Source: Campylobacter sp. MIT 12-8780 (GTDB taxonomy: Bacteria; Campylobacterota; Campylobacteria; Campylobacterales; Campylobacteraceae). Taken from it: a stretch of 64,000 nt of DNA. The translations under genes were made by a program, and so were the position numbers. Positions 44,714 to 54,806 of the stretch are shown here, in pieces. Under the pieces are notes generated by a model that saw nothing but the letters and a program-made list of their open reading frames with translations, ran no database searches and was not told where the DNA came from. Where the stretch lies: contig NZ_QHLL01000005.1 in assembly GCF_006864535.1 (NCBI RefSeq), forward strand, positions 1-64,000, given 5' to 3'. How positions within the stretch are numbered: position 1 is the first letter of the stretch; each line of letters starts with the position of its first letter.

Positions 44714-45204
44714 ACTTTGTAAGCATAGTTATGGGAAGTAAGAGTGATTATGAGGTGATGAAAGAAGCTGCAAATACACTTGAAAAATTTGGCATAAAAT
44801 ACGAACTTATCATCACCTCAGCACATAGAAGCCCAAAAAGAACAAGTGAGTATATCAAGGAAGCTGAACAAAAAGGTGCAAAGGTTTTTATCGCTGCAGC
44901 TGGCATGGCGGCTCATTTAGCCGGAGCGCTTGCAGCACATACAACTAAACCTGTTTTAGGTGTGCCAATGCCTGGCTCAAATTTAGCCTCTATGGATAGT
45001 GTGTTTTCTACTTTGCAAATGCCAAGTGGTATACCTGTAGCAACCCTAGCTGTTGGAAAAGCTGGTGCTATTAATGCTGCGATTTTAGCAGCTCAAATTT
45101 TAGCCTTAAATGATGAAAGGCTTGCAAAAGCTTTGCTTGAAGATAGAAAAGCCCAAGAAGAAAAGCTCATTAGCGATAGCCTTAGTGTTGAAGTAAGAAT
45201 TTAA
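44710..45204 (+). CDS. purE: N5-carboxyaminoimidazole ribonucleotide mutase
   Basis: A purine-synthesis enzyme converting N5-CAIR to CAIR. The 164-aa protein has the class I PurE motifs GSKSDYEVM, SAHRSPKRT, AAAGMAAHLAGALA and GVPMPGSNL. Its start overlaps the U32 gene by 4 bp. Confidence 0.97.
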   Translation: MNFVSIVMGSKSDYEVMKEAANTLEKFGIKYELIITSAHRSPKRTSEYIKEAEQKGAKVFIAAAGMAAHLAGALAAHTTKPVLGVPMPGSNLASMDSVFSTLQMPSGIPVATLAVGKAGAINAAILAAQILALNDERLAKALLEDRKAQEEKLISDSLSVEVRI

Positions 45205-45216
45205 AAAAAAGGAAAA

Positions 45217-45816
45217 ATGATGCAAGCATATCTAGAACTTGATGAGTTTTGCAAACTCGTGCATTTAAATGAAGATGTGGTAAAATCCATGATGGCAAAT
45301 AATACTTTGAATTTCAAAGAAGAAGATGGCAAAATTTATATAGAAGCCCATCAAGGCACTTTTTCTGTTGTTCCAAGCTCTAAGGACAAAACAAGCGTGG
45401 TAAGTTCTATGAGCTTAGCTGGAGAAAGCTTTGTTGAAAAGACTATAGGCACGATTTTAAATTTGCATGAAAAGGTTTTAGACGCTAAAGATGAGACTTT
45501 AGATGCATTAAAAGGGGAAAATAAATTCTTAAAAGACGCGCTTTATTCTATGCAAGAGTTGTATGATGAAGACAGAAAGGTTATAGATAGCTTAAACTCG
45601 CAACTTAAGCACACTATGGAAGAACTTGAGTTTATGAAAAGAAAATATAAGCTGATGTGGAATAAGGCTGTTGATAATTTCACTGGCACAGCGGCTTTAA
45701 AAGCTGTTGAAAATGCAACTTTAAATGCAGGTGCTTCAAATCCTACAAATTCTAATCAAAGCACTGCTTCTGAAAACAAAACAAATATTCAACCTGAACC
45801 AAAGGGCGAAGTATGA
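45217..45816 (+). CDS. DUF3972-type protein with coiled coil
   Basis: A 199-aa protein found in Campylobacterota next to glyQ (Cj0703 in C. jejuni, from memory). The N-terminal 50 residues resemble a small helical DNA-binding or adaptor domain ([16 protein letters not shown]...MMANNTLNF). A helical coiled coil follows (about 75-150), and the C-terminus is Asn/Thr/Ser-rich and disordered. Function unknown. It overlaps glyQ by 4 bp, suggesting coupling. An alternative ATG is at 45220. Confidence 0.72.
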   Translation: MMQAYLELDEFCKLVHLNEDVVKSMMANNTLNFKEEDGKIYIEAHQGTFSVVPSSKDKTSVVSSMSLAGESFVEKTIGTILNLHEKVLDAKDETLDALKGENKFLKDALYSMQELYDEDRKVIDSLNSQLKHTMEELEFMKRKYKLMWNKAVDNFTGTAALKAVENATLNAGASNPTNSNQSTASENKTNIQPEPKGEV

Positions 45817-46676
45817 CTTTTTCTCAAATCATTTTAACTCTGCAAGATTTTTGGCAAAAACAAGGCTGTGTTATCGTTCAGCCTTATGATTTTCCAGCTG
45901 GAGCAGGCACTTTTCATCCAGCTACTTTTTTAAGAAGTTTAAGTTCTAAGCCTTGGGCGGCTGCTTATGTCGCTCCTTCAAGAAGGCCTGCAGATGGGCG
46001 TTATGGGGATAATCCAAATCGCTTGGGGGCGTATTATCAATTTCAAGTCTTAATCAAACCAAGCCCTGATAATATCCAAGAACTTTATCTTAAAAGCCTT
46101 GAAAGCTTAGGTTTTGATCTAAAAAATCATGATATTCGTTTTGTTGAGGACAATTGGGAAAGTCCAAGTCTTGGGGCTTGGGGCTTGGGTTGGGAAGTAT
46201 GGCTTGATGGTATGGAAGTTACGCAATTTACTTATTTTCAGCAAGTTGGAGGCTTTGCAGTAAAGCAAGTTAGTGCTGAGATCACTTATGGGCTTGAGCG
46301 TTTGGCTATGTATTTGCAAGATAAAAACAATGTGTTTGATATAGTATGGAATGAATTTGATGATAAAATCATTACTTATGGCGATGTGCATAAACAAAAT
46401 GAATTTGAGTTTAGCAAATACAGCTTTGAATTAAGCTCGGTTGAAAGGCTAAATATCCAGTTTCAAAACGCTTATGAGGAGTGTAAAAGTGTGCTTGAGG
46501 CAGGTTTTGCTCTACCAGCATATGATTATTGTTTGCTTGCAGCTCATACTTTTAACTTGCTTGATGCAAGAGGGGCTATTTCTGTGGCTCAAAGGCAAGA
46601 TTATATGCTTAAAATTAGAGAACTTTCAAAGCAATGTGCTTTGGTATATCAAGAAAGCTTAAATGAAGCTGAGTGA
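45813..46676 (+). CDS. glyQ: Glycyl-tRNA synthetase alpha chain
   Basis: The catalytic subunit of the bacterial alpha2-beta2 GlyRS. The 287-aa protein carries the class II motifs: [45 protein letters not shown], and [18 protein letters not shown]. The beta chain (glyS) is not in the window. It overlaps the NIF3-like gene by 14 bp. Confidence 0.97.
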   Translation: MTFSQIILTLQDFWQKQGCVIVQPYDFPAGAGTFHPATFLRSLSSKPWAAAYVAPSRRPADGRYGDNPNRLGAYYQFQVLIKPSPDNIQELYLKSLESLGFDLKNHDIRFVEDNWESPSLGAWGLGWEVWLDGMEVTQFTYFQQVGGFAVKQVSAEITYGLERLAMYLQDKNNVFDIVWNEFDDKIITYGDVHKQNEFEFSKYSFELSSVERLNIQFQNAYEECKSVLEAGFALPAYDYCLLAAHTFNLLDARGAISVAQRQDYMLKIRELSKQCALVYQESLNEAE

Positions 46677-47388
46677 AATTTATGCTTTTTTAGATAAGCT
46701 TAGTCCCTTTGATACCCAAGAAGCTTGGGACAATAGCGGACTTTTGCTTGGCAACGCTGATGATGAGATCAATACGGTTTATCTTAGCCTTGATATAGAT
46801 GAAAATTTACTTGAAAAAGCCCAGCCAAACTCGCTTTTTATCACCCATCATCCTTTGATCTTTAAGGGCTTAAAAGAACTTGGCTCAAACGCCTATCCAA
46901 GAGCTTTTATAAAAGAAATGATACGCAAAAATATAGCCTTGATTTCTATGCATACAAACTATGATAAAAGCCATTTAAATGCGTATTTTGTAGAAGAAAT
47001 TCTAGGCTTTAAGCTTAGTTTTAAAGAAGACTTTTTGGCTTATGTAGATTGTGAGCTAAGCTTTGATGAGCTTATTGCTCATCTTAAGCTAAGGCTTGAT
47101 TTAAAGCAAATTCACACTAGCTTTGCGGGCAAAAAAGAGCTTAAAAGACTTGCAATTTGCACGGGTAGTGGAGGGGATTTAATCCCTTTTGTGAAAGCAG
47201 ATTGTTTTTTAAGTGGAGATTTTAAGTATCATCAAGCTTGTCAAGCTCTGGCAAATAAGCTTTCTTTGATAGATATCAAACATTATGAAAGCGAAATTTG
47301 TTTTGCAAATTCTTTGGCAAAACACTTGCAAAGTTTGCCTATAAACGCTATAATATCAGTTTGCAAAAATCCATTTCAATATTTTTAA
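46663..47388 (+). CDS. NIF3-like (GTP cyclohydrolase 1 type 2) metal protein
   Basis: A 241-aa NIF3/YbgI protein. Metal-ligand regions are ITHHPLIF (about 63-70), [15 protein letters not shown] and a C-terminal DIKHYESE. The family forms a toroidal hexamer with a di-metal centre; function is uncertain and the GTP cyclohydrolase name is a database label. Short version lacking the inserted PII-like domain of longer homologues. Confidence 0.9.
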   Translation: MKLSEIYAFLDKLSPFDTQEAWDNSGLLLGNADDEINTVYLSLDIDENLLEKAQPNSLFITHHPLIFKGLKELGSNAYPRAFIKEMIRKNIALISMHTNYDKSHLNAYFVEEILGFKLSFKEDFLAYVDCELSFDELIAHLKLRLDLKQIHTSFAGKKELKRLAICTGSGGDLIPFVKADCFLSGDFKYHQACQALANKLSLIDIKHYESEICFANSLAKHLQSLPINAIISVCKNPFQYF

Positions 47389-47398
47389 GGAAAATTCG

Positions 47399-48154
47399 AT
47401 GAATAAATACCTAGAGCAACTTGTAGCCTTATCGCAAGTGGATAAAGAACTTGACGAGTTTGAACCTAAGATCACGCAAGCAAATAAAATCTTAAAAGAC
47501 ACTCATCTTAAAATAGCCAAATTTGATGAAGATTGCCTAAAGCTTGATGAAGAGATTAAAACTATAAAACTTGAACAAAATCAAAACAATCTCCATATAA
47601 CAGAGTTTTCAGAACGTCTTAAAGATATCAGCAAAAAATCAGCCAGTATTAAAACTGAAAAAGAACTCAACGCTTTAAAAATCGAAGAAGACATAGTCAA
47701 AGAGCAACTTGATGCTGCAAATGATGATATAATCAAACTTGATAAAATTTTAGAGTCTAAAGAAAGCCTTAAACAAGAGCTTCAAGAACAAATTAAAAAA
47801 GAACAAGCCTTACTTGTGGATATTAATGCTGAAGTAGCAAGCAAAATGAAAGAGCTTGAAAAAGAACGAAACCTCATTTATGAAAAGAAAAGCAAGCTCA
47901 CAAGCACAATGAATCAAAAAATTCTCAGCTTTTATGAAAAAATTCGCAAATGGGCAAAAAACTCAGCCGTTGTGCCGGTAAAAAAGCAAGCTTGTTATGG
48001 TTGCTTTATGAAAATTTATGATAAGACTTACTTAGCCGTGCAAAAAGGCGAAGAAATCGTTACCTGCCCGCATTGTGGTCGTATTTTATACAAGGATGAA
48101 AGCCCAGAAAAAAGCGAAAAAAATCAAAAAGAAGTAGCTGAAAGCTTGAGTTGA
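47399..48154 (+). CDS. Coiled-coil zinc-ribbon protein (CdsZ/C4-type)
   Basis: A 251-aa protein: long antiparallel coiled coil (about residues 10-175) and a C-terminal zinc ribbon with two CxxC pairs (CYGCFMKI and CPHCGRILY). This matches the C4-type zinc-ribbon family (DUF164/CdsZ; Cj0706 from memory), proposed to act in flagellar/virulence regulation or envelope processes in Helicobacter (HP0958/FlgZ binds FlaA mRNA and RpoN). The neighbours are translation and LPS genes. AAGGAAAATTCG precedes the ATG and the stop overlaps waaA. Confidence 0.88.
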   Translation: MNKYLEQLVALSQVDKELDEFEPKITQANKILKDTHLKIAKFDEDCLKLDEEIKTIKLEQNQNNLHITEFSERLKDISKKSASIKTEKELNALKIEEDIVKEQLDAANDDIIKLDKILESKESLKQELQEQIKKEQALLVDINAEVASKMKELEKERNLIYEKKSKLTSTMNQKILSFYEKIRKWAKNSAVVPVKKQACYGCFMKIYDKTYLAVQKGEEIVTCPHCGRILYKDESPEKSEKNQKEVAESLS

Positions 48155-49329
48155 TCTTATTTTATTATGCTTTACTTTGCTTGATTTATGCCTTTTGTGC
48201 CTTACCTTTGCTGGTATTGAGTTTTTGTAAAGAAAAATACAAGCAAAGCTTTAAGGCGCGATTTTTTTTATACAAAAATCTTCATCAAGATGAAGCTAGC
48301 GTGCATTTTCATGCTTGTTCTTTTGGAGAAGTTAAAAGCATTAAAGAACTTGCCATAAATTTTGATTCTCGTATCACAACCATCACTCAAACAGGTTTTG
48401 AAGAAGCACAAAGCTTTTGCAAAAAGCTTAATTATCTTGCCTTTGAAATTTTTATCCCTTTTTGGCTTAAGCCTTGTAAGGTTTTAGTGATTTTTGAGGC
48501 TGAACTTTGGCTTATGCTTGTGTGTATTGCAAAATTAAAAGGAGCAAAAATCATACTTATAAACGCAAGAATTTCAGAGCCTTCTTTTGCAAAATACCAA
48601 AAATTTACCTTTTTTTATAAAAAAATCTTTTCATACATCGATGAGGTTTTTGCTCAAAGTAAGGCTGATAAAGTAAGACTTGAAAGCTTGGGCGCAAAAA
48701 ATGTACATGAGTTTTTCAATATCAAAGCCGCTTTAAAGCCACAGCTTAGCAAAAACTATGAAAAGCAAGATAATAAAAAGCTTATTTTATTTGCTAGCAC
48801 GCACGAAGGCGAAGAAGAACTTTTGCTTCAAAATCTTAAGCTAGAAGAAGATGAGATACTTTGCCTAGCCCCGCGTCATCCAGAACGTTTTGATAAGGTT
48901 AAAGAGCTTTTAAAGGAGTATGCTTTAAGGCATAATTTAAGTTTTGCTTGTTTAAGCGAGCTTAAAAACTCATACATTCAAAGTGATGTTTTGCTTATTG
49001 ATACCTTAGGCGAGCTTGTTAATTTTTATGCAATCTGTGATATAAGCGTGCTTTGTGGTTCCTTTCTCAAAGGTATAGGCGGACACAATCCTATAGAAAT
49101 CGCTCATTTTCAAAAAATTCTCATCTCAGGCACGCATATACACAATCAAATTCCCCTTTATAAGCATATTGAAAATGTGTATTTTTGTGAAGATCCTAAG
49201 GACTTAAATACGCTCATTCATTCAAAATTAAACCCAAGCAAGATCAAAGATGAACTTAGCCTTGAACCCATCATCTCAAGCATACAAGCCAATATAAAAG
49301 AAGGTATTCATGCAAGAAAAAGCCTATAA
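48151..49329 (+). CDS. waaA: 3-deoxy-D-manno-octulosonic acid (Kdo) transferase
   Basis: An inner-membrane-anchored GT30 enzyme adding Kdo to lipid A precursor. The 392-aa protein has an N-terminal membrane helix (1-22), the catalytic region FHACSFGEVKS, the nucleotide-binding CLAPRHPERFDK, and the C-terminal LCGSFLKGIGGHNPIEIA. The RluA-family gene overlaps its end by 20 bp. Confidence 0.92.
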   Translation: MILFYYALLCLIYAFCALPLLVLSFCKEKYKQSFKARFFLYKNLHQDEASVHFHACSFGEVKSIKELAINFDSRITTITQTGFEEAQSFCKKLNYLAFEIFIPFWLKPCKVLVIFEAELWLMLVCIAKLKGAKIILINARISEPSFAKYQKFTFFYKKIFSYIDEVFAQSKADKVRLESLGAKNVHEFFNIKAALKPQLSKNYEKQDNKKLILFASTHEGEEELLLQNLKLEEDEILCLAPRHPERFDKVKELLKEYALRHNLSFACLSELKNSYIQSDVLLIDTLGELVNFYAICDISVLCGSFLKGIGGHNPIEIAHFQKILISGTHIHNQIPLYKHIENVYFCEDPKDLNTLIHSKLNPSKIKDELSLEPIISSIQANIKEGIHARKSL

Positions 49330-50062
49330 ACTCCTTGCCCTGCAAGAAAAAATTTCAAACAATCACGCCAAAGAACTCATAGACAGCGGACTTGTTTTTG
49401 TGGGTAATAAAAAACTTAGCATTGCAAGAGAACTTTTGCCCTTAAAAAGTAAATTTAAAATCATACAAGCTACAAAAGCAAAACTTATCTTTGAAGATGA
49501 TAAAATCATCGCCTTAAATAAGCCCTTTGCCTTAGTGAGTGAGAGTTTAGAAAAAGAATATAAGGCTAAGCTTTTAAACCGCCTTGATAAAGAAACAAGT
49601 GGAGTGATTTTGTTGTGCAAAGATGAGGATTTTCGTCAAAAAGCTATACAAGAATACAAAAAACAAAGGGTAAAAAAAGAGTATATTGCTATACTTGAGG
49701 GCATTTTAGCTCAAGAATTAGAAGTTAATGAGCCTATTTTAACCCTTAAAAATAAGCAAGGTGCTTTAAGCAAGATTAGCAAAGATGGGCTTAGTGCTAC
49801 TAGTATTTTTACGCCTTTAATGCTAAGTGCTAAAAAAACCCTTACTAGAGTGCAAATTCTTACAGGCAGAACGCACCAGATAAGACTTCATGCTGCTTTT
49901 ATCAAACACGGCGTTGTGGGTGATGAAAAATACGCGCATTCAAAAGCAGCTCGTATGTATTTGCATAGCTATAAAATAGCTATTTTTGACTATGAGTTTA
50001 AGGCTGATTTAGACAAGAGCTTTGGGGCTTTTGATTTTGATTTAAAAAATTTTGCTTTTTAA
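49310..50062 (+). CDS. RluA-family pseudouridine synthase
   Basis: A 250-aa RNA pseudouridine synthase with an N-terminal S4-like RNA-binding region (AKELIDSGLVFVGNKKLS) and a catalytic domain. The nucleophilic Asp lies in RLDKETSGVILL, and the C-terminal TGRTHQIRLHAA block is present. It is one of several RluA paralogues in Campylobacter, and its target (tRNA or 23S rRNA position) cannot be read from sequence. Confidence 0.92.
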   Translation: MQEKAYKLLALQEKISNNHAKELIDSGLVFVGNKKLSIARELLPLKSKFKIIQATKAKLIFEDDKIIALNKPFALVSESLEKEYKAKLLNRLDKETSGVILLCKDEDFRQKAIQEYKKQRVKKEYIAILEGILAQELEVNEPILTLKNKQGALSKISKDGLSATSIFTPLMLSAKKTLTRVQILTGRTHQIRLHAAFIKHGVVGDEKYAHSKAARMYLHSYKIAIFDYEFKADLDKSFGAFDFDLKNFAF

Positions 50063-50121
50063 AGGCATTTAAAGCATTTTTTTTATACAATAAGCATTTT
50101 AAATTAAACTGAGGTAGAATT

Positions 50122-51459
50122 TTGTTTGAGATAATTAGTGATTCTTTTAAAACTGCTGTGAGTAAATTGCGTTTTGTTGATGATGAAAAAGCCTTAAAAA
50201 ACGCTCTTGAAAGCCTTAAAAAGAGCCTTTTAAAAGCTGATGTGCATCATAAAGTCGTCAAAGAACTTTTGCTTTTAATCGAAAATGACTTAAAAACACA
50301 TGGCATAGGACAAAATCAATTTTTAAAAGCCATTAAAAGCAATCTTGAAAAAATTCTTAGCCTCACTGGTAAAAAACAAGGCTTTGTTTTTGCTCCAAAT
50401 CCCCCAACCATAGTCTTAATGACAGGCTTACAAGGTGGTGGTAAAACTACAAGCACAGCAAAACTTGCCCATTATCTTAAACTTCGCCATAAAAAAGTCC
50501 TAATCGCAGCTTGTGATTTACAACGTTTGGCTGCTGTTGAGCAGCTCAAACAGCTTTGTGAGGCAAATGATTTTGATCTATTTTATATAGAAGATGAAAG
50601 CAATGCCTTAAAAGTAGCCCAACAAGCCTTAAAAAAGGCGCAAAGTGCAAATTATGATGTCTTGCTTGTGGATACGGCAGGACGTTTAGCCATAGATGAA
50701 GCCTTGATGAAAGAGCTAAAAGATATTAAAGCAGCTTTAAATCCTGATGAGATTTTTTATGTGGCTGATGCTATGAGTGGGCAAGATGGGGTTAAAACGG
50801 CGATGAGCTTTAATGAAGCTTTAAGCTTAAGCGGTGTGATCTTATCTAAATTTGATGCAGATACTAAGGGTGGGGTTGCTTTGGGTATTGCACATCAAAG
50901 CGGAGTGCCTTTAAGATTTGTTGGTGTTGGCGAAAAAGTAGCTGATTTAGAGCTTTTTATCCCTGATCGTATAGTTGGACGTATCATGGGAGAGGGCGAT
51001 TTAGCAAGCTTGGCTGAAAAAACAGCGGCTGTGATCGATGAAAAAGAAGCAAAAAAGCTCAATCAAAAGATCAAAAAAGGCGAGTTTAATTTTAATGATT
51101 TCTTAGAACAGCTTCAAAGTATCAATAAACTCGGCAGTATGAAGTCTTTACTTGGCATGATACCGGGTATGAGTTCTATGGCAAATGCTGTAAAAGACCT
51201 TGATCTTGAAAACTCAAGCCAAATGCTTCATATGAAGGCTATGATTAGCTCAATGACTCCAAAAGAAAGGCAAAATCCTAGCTTGCTTAATAATGCTAGA
51301 AAACGTAGGATAGCTGCTGGAGCAGGGCTTTCTCAAATGGAAGTAAATCGCTATATCAAGCAGTTTGAAAATGCTGCAAAAATGGCAAAAAAATTCTCAG
51401 GCAAAGGCGGTATGCAAAATTTAATGCAGATGATGAATCAAAGCAGAGCTAAATTTTAA
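50122..51459 (+). CDS. ffh: Signal recognition particle protein Ffh
   Basis: A GTPase that binds signal sequences of inner-membrane proteins with 4.5S RNA. The 445-aa protein has the N domain, the G domain with GLQGGGKTTSTAKL, DTAGRLA and SKFDADTKGG, and the methionine-rich M domain (SMKSLLGMIPGMSSM...GGMQNLMQMMNQ). The start is TTG 50122 after GAGGTAGAA. Confidence 0.97.
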   Translation: MFEIISDSFKTAVSKLRFVDDEKALKNALESLKKSLLKADVHHKVVKELLLLIENDLKTHGIGQNQFLKAIKSNLEKILSLTGKKQGFVFAPNPPTIVLMTGLQGGGKTTSTAKLAHYLKLRHKKVLIAACDLQRLAAVEQLKQLCEANDFDLFYIEDESNALKVAQQALKKAQSANYDVLLVDTAGRLAIDEALMKELKDIKAALNPDEIFYVADAMSGQDGVKTAMSFNEALSLSGVILSKFDADTKGGVALGIAHQSGVPLRFVGVGEKVADLELFIPDRIVGRIMGEGDLASLAEKTAAVIDEKEAKKLNQKIKKGEFNFNDFLEQLQSINKLGSMKSLLGMIPGMSSMANAVKDLDLENSSQMLHMKAMISSMTPKERQNPSLLNNARKRRIAAGAGLSQMEVNRYIKQFENAAKMAKKFSGKGGMQNLMQMMNQSRAKF

Positions 51460-51472
51460 GCTTTATTTATAG

Positions 51473-51484
51473 GCACCTTGGTGC
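51473..51484 (+). terminator. Weak hairpin between ffh and rpsP
   Basis: GCACC pairs with GGTGC around TT, with no T-tract directly after. It may be an attenuator or processing site before the ribosomal protein genes. Confidence 0.25.
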
Positions 51485-51522
51485 TTATGAGTAAATTTTA
51501 AATTTTTTAAGGAGAACAAACA

Positions 51523-51750
51523 ATGACAGTGATTAGACTTACAAGAATGGGACGTAAAAAAAGACCATTTTATCGTATAGTAGTAACTGACAGCCGCAAA
51601 CGTCGTGATGGTAGCTGGATAGAAAGTATAGGGTATTATAATCCTATGGTAGAACCAGAAGTGATTAAATTTGATGCTGAACGTTTAGCGTATTGGAAAA
51701 GCGTTGGTGCAAAGCTTAGCGATAAAGTGGCTTCTATTACAAGCAAATAA
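51523..51750 (+). CDS. rpsP: 30S ribosomal protein S16
   Basis: A 75-aa S16 with the conserved start [20 protein letters not shown] and [19 protein letters not shown] precedes the ATG. It begins the rpsP-khpA-rimM-trmD-rplS cluster conserved in bacteria. Confidence 0.98.
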   Translation: MTVIRLTRMGRKKRPFYRIVVTDSRKRRDGSWIESIGYYNPMVEPEVIKFDAERLAYWKSVGAKLSDKVASITSK

Positions 51751-51752
51751 TC

Positions 51753-51998
51753 ATGGTTGAAGATTTTTTAAGAGAATACGCAAAGCTCATCGCTGATTAT
51801 CCAGAAAAGATCAGCACCCAGCGTTTAAATTTAGATGAAAACTTTGCTGAGATCATTATCTATGCGGATAAAGTTGATACAGGCAAACTGATCGGCAAAA
51901 ATGGTAAGATGATTAATGCGATTAAAACCGTGATTTCAGCGTGCAAAAGCAAGGATTTGACAAGCTATAAAGTCAGCGTAAAAAGCCTTGATGAATGA
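51753..51998 (+). CDS. khpA: KH-domain RNA-binding protein KhpA
   Basis: An 81-aa single KH domain with the GxxG loop in LIGKNGKMINAI. It binds RNA, partners with KhpB/Jag in other bacteria, and always sits between rpsP and rimM. The start is 2 bp after the rpsP stop. Confidence 0.9.
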   Translation: MVEDFLREYAKLIADYPEKISTQRLNLDENFAEIIIYADKVDTGKLIGKNGKMINAIKTVISACKSKDLTSYKVSVKSLDE

Positions 51999-52001
51999 TT
52001 T

Positions 52002-52529
52002 ATGGATAATAAAGTTCTTGTAGCAAAACTCGGTAGAAGCGTTGGGCTTAAGGGCTTTGTAAAGCTTCATAATCTCAGCGATTTTATACAGCAGTTTAAA
52101 AAAGGGGCAAGCTTTTTGGATAGAAAAAACAAAAAGCTCGTCATTAAAGAATTTGATCAGCAAAACCAGCTTGTCCTCTTTGAAGGCTTTGAAAGTCTTG
52201 AGCTTGCTAAATCCCTCACAAACGAGCTTTTATATCAAAGCCTTACACATACCCGTCAAACTTGCAAGCTTGAGAAAGATGAGTATTTTTATTTTGACAT
52301 TATTGCTTGTATGGTATTTGAAGAGGAGTTAAAACTCGGTGAAGTTGTAGATATACTTGAAACTTCAGCTTCATATCTTTTTTTAATTAAAACTGATGAA
52401 GAGCTTGTCAAGCAAGGCTTTGCAAAAGAATTTTATGTGCCTTATGCAGATAAATATATCCAAAAAGTTGAGCTTGAAAATAAGATGATCTTTACTCACA
52501 ACGCTTTTGAGTTATTAAAAAGCTTATGA
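52002..52529 (+). CDS. rimM: Ribosome maturation factor RimM
   Basis: A 175-aa 16S-rRNA processing factor: N-terminal RimM barrel ([22 protein letters not shown]) and a PRC-barrel-like C-terminus ([10 protein letters not shown]). It binds S19 in the 30S head. It overlaps trmD by 4 bp. Confidence 0.95.
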   Translation: MDNKVLVAKLGRSVGLKGFVKLHNLSDFIQQFKKGASFLDRKNKKLVIKEFDQQNQLVLFEGFESLELAKSLTNELLYQSLTHTRQTCKLEKDEYFYFDIIACMVFEEELKLGEVVDILETSASYLFLIKTDEELVKQGFAKEFYVPYADKYIQKVELENKMIFTHNAFELLKSL

Positions 52530-53233
52530 AATTTAGTTTTATCACCCTTTTTCCAGAGCTTATACAGCCTTACTTTAAGGACTCTATACTTGCAAGAGCC
52601 GAGCAAAAGGAGCTTTTGGAGTTTGAGTTTTATAATCCAAGGGATTTTAGCACCGATAAGCATAAAAAGGTAGATGGTTATAAAATCGGCGGAGGAGCAG
52701 GGCTTTTGCTTCAAACCCAGCCCTTGTTTGACTGCCTTTATAGTATGCAAGAAAAGGACTTTAATACGCATTTTATATTTTTAAATCCTTGCGGAAAAGT
52801 TTTTAAGCAAAAAGACGCTAGACGTTTGGCTCATAAAAAACATATTTGTTTTGTGTGTGGGCGTTATGAGGGCATTGATGAAAGAGTAAGTGAAGAATTT
52901 GCAAATGAAATTTTTAGTATAGGTGATTTTGTGCTTACGGGTGGAGAGCTTGGTGCTTTAGTGCTTTGTGATGCCATAAGTCGCAATATAAAAGGTGTGC
53001 TTGGCAATAGCTTAAGCCTTGATGAAGAAAGCTTTGAAAATGATTTACTTGAAGCCCCTTCTTTTAGCAAGCCTTTCATTTTTGAAAAAAATAATAAAAA
53101 ATTTCTCACTCCTTCAGCCTTTTTAAAGGGAAATCACGCTAAAATTGCAAGCTTAAAAGAAAAACTAGCGTTGTGTAAAACAAGCTTTTTCAATCCAAGC
53201 TTATACCAAAAACGCAAGATTAAGGACAAATGA
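52526..53233 (+). CDS. trmD: tRNA (guanine37-N1)-methyltransferase
   Basis: A SPOUT-knot methyltransferase making m1G37, which prevents frameshifting. The 235-aa protein has [27 protein letters not shown], the knot region [11 protein letters not shown] and [20 protein letters not shown]. Slightly shorter than the E. coli enzyme. It overlaps rplS by 4 bp. Confidence 0.97.
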   Translation: MKFSFITLFPELIQPYFKDSILARAEQKELLEFEFYNPRDFSTDKHKKVDGYKIGGGAGLLLQTQPLFDCLYSMQEKDFNTHFIFLNPCGKVFKQKDARRLAHKKHICFVCGRYEGIDERVSEEFANEIFSIGDFVLTGGELGALVLCDAISRNIKGVLGNSLSLDEESFENDLLEAPSFSKPFIFEKNNKKFLTPSAFLKGNHAKIASLKEKLALCKTSFFNPSLYQKRKIKDK

Positions 53234-53589
53234 TGAAAAATAAATACATACAGCAGTTTGAAGATGCTCAAATCAAAGAAAAAAAAGTCCCAGACTTCCG
53301 TGCAGGCGATACGCTCAAGCTTGCTATTCGCATCAAAGAAGGCGATAAGTCAAGAATTCAAAACTTTGAAGGACTTTGCATAGCTCGTAGGGGCAATGGC
53401 ACAGGTGAAACCTTTATCGTTCGTAAAATGGGTGCAAATAATATAGGCGTTGAAAGAATTTTTCCTATTTATAGTGAAAGCTTAGAGAGCATAAGCGTGC
53501 TTAGAAGAGGACGCGTTCGCCGTGCAAGACTTTTCTATCTTAGAGATAGACGCGGTAAAGCTGCTCGTATCAAAGAGCTTAAAAAATAA
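53230..53589 (+). CDS. rplS: 50S ribosomal protein L19
   Basis: A 119-aa L19 with the typical [39 protein letters not shown] and the basic C-terminal RRAKLFYLRD-type segment (here [18 protein letters not shown]). Last gene of the cluster and followed by a terminator. Confidence 0.98.
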   Translation: MMKNKYIQQFEDAQIKEKKVPDFRAGDTLKLAIRIKEGDKSRIQNFEGLCIARRGNGTGETFIVRKMGANNIGVERIFPIYSESLESISVLRRGRVRRARLFYLRDRRGKAARIKELKK

Positions 53590-53603
53590 TTTTTTAAAGG
53601 CTT

Positions 53604-53638
53604 ACTCACAGCAAAAAGCTTCCTTGCTGTGAGTTTAA
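53604..53638 (+). terminator. Intrinsic terminator after rplS
   Basis: ACTCACAGCAA pairs with TTGCTGTGAGT over a nine-base loop, followed by TTTAAATTTCTT. It ends the cheZ-rplS supraoperon and lies between convergent genes, so it may also end the rseP transcript. Confidence 0.8.
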
Positions 53639-53696
53639 ATTTCTTCTTTTTTCTTACTTGATTTTATCACTTGCTTTGCTTTAAAAAATAAGAAGT

Positions 53697-54806
53697 TTAT
53701 TGTTTTAAAACTAATCTTGCTATATCATTATAAGTTGCAAAAATCATCACACTTAAAAGTAAGGCTAAGCCACCATAACTAAGATACTCAAAGGCTTTAG
53801 TTGGAACCTTTCTTCTAAAAATAAGCTCGTATATATTAAATACTATATGTCCGCCATCAAGCATAGGTATAGGCAAGAGATTAAGTATGCCAAGATTAAT
53901 GGAGATAAGAGCTGTGATGAGAAAAAGGCTTACAAGGCTGTGTTGTGAGGCTTTGGAAGTAAAATCAACCATAGTAATCACCCCACCTAAATTCTTAGCA
54001 TCAAGTTCGCCAACGATAAGCTTAACTAATCCTTTAATGATAAGCATGCTAGCTTCTACACTTTCTTCGTATGCGTATAAAAAGGCATTAAAGCCTGTAT
54101 AGTAAAAAGTTTTACTCTCATTGCTCGGTGCTATACCAATGAGTGGCTTTTGCACAATCTGCAAAAACTCATTATAGCCTTCTGCAACTTCAGGCATAAG
54201 TGAGATATTAAGTCTTTCATTAGCTCTTTGCACAAGTAAATTTAAGCGTTCATTTTTAATCTCTTTTCTAAGCTCATCAAAGCTAAAAACTTCTTTATTA
54301 TTGACGCTTATTATGGTATCTCCTACCATCAAGCCAGCTTTTTGTGCGGCTGAGTTTTGAGCTATAAAACCTATAGTTGGAGCAAGTTTGCTTACCCCTA
54401 AATGTGCGATGGCAAGATAAAGCAAAAAGGCTAGGATAAGATTAAAAAATGGACCAGCAAAGAGTATATAAATTTTTTGTAAGGGTTTTAAGACGCTGTA
54501 GCTGTCCTTTTCAAACACTTCTTTACCAGGCTTTAAATCATCTTGTCCCTTAAGCTTGACATAGCCACCAAGAGGTAAGGCGCTTAAGCGATATGCTGTG
54601 CCTTTAAATTCTTTTTCAAGCAGGGCTTTGCCAAAACCTATGCTAAAGACTTCAACCTTGACTTTTAAGGATTTTGCAGCTAAAAAATGCCCCAATTCAT
54701 GAAAAAAGATTAAAAAAGAAATCACAAGCAAGGTTACAAAAAAGCTTGCAGAGTAAAAATACACCCCAAGTATGATAATGGCAAGTAAAAACAATAAAGA
54801 TTTCAT
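53697..54806 (-). CDS. rseP: RIP metalloprotease RseP/site-2 protease
   Basis: A 369-aa intramembrane zinc protease with HExxH in FFHELGHFLAAKS (about residue 41), FAGPFFNLILA, one PDZ domain (about 130-200, GLMVGDTIISVNN), and the second metal motif NLLPIPMLDGGH. It is shorter than E. coli RseP because it has one PDZ domain. It overlaps pgsA by 4 bp, as in C. jejuni. Its substrates here are unknown, as Campylobacter lacks RpoE. Confidence 0.93.
   Translation of the reverse strand: MKSLLFLLAIIILGVYFYSASFFVTLLVISFLIFFHELGHFLAAKSLKVKVEVFSIGFGKALLEKEFKGTAYRLSALPLGGYVKLKGQDDLKPGKEVFEKDSYSVLKPLQKIYILFAGPFFNLILAFLLYLAIAHLGVSKLAPTIGFIAQNSAAQKAGLMVGDTIISVNNKEVFSFDELRKEIKNERLNLLVQRANERLNISLMPEVAEGYNEFLQIVQKPLIGIAPSNESKTFYYTGFNAFLYAYEESVEASMLIIKGLVKLIVGELDAKNLGGVITMVDFTSKASQHSLVSLFLITALISINLGILNLLPIPMLDGGHIVFNIYELIFRRKVPTKAFEYLSYGGLALLLSVMIFATYNDIARLVLKQ

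Noticed and set aside
52496-52771. 91-aa minus-strand ORF opposite trmD
   Set aside because: Antisense to trmD across its most conserved region; no ribosome-binding site.
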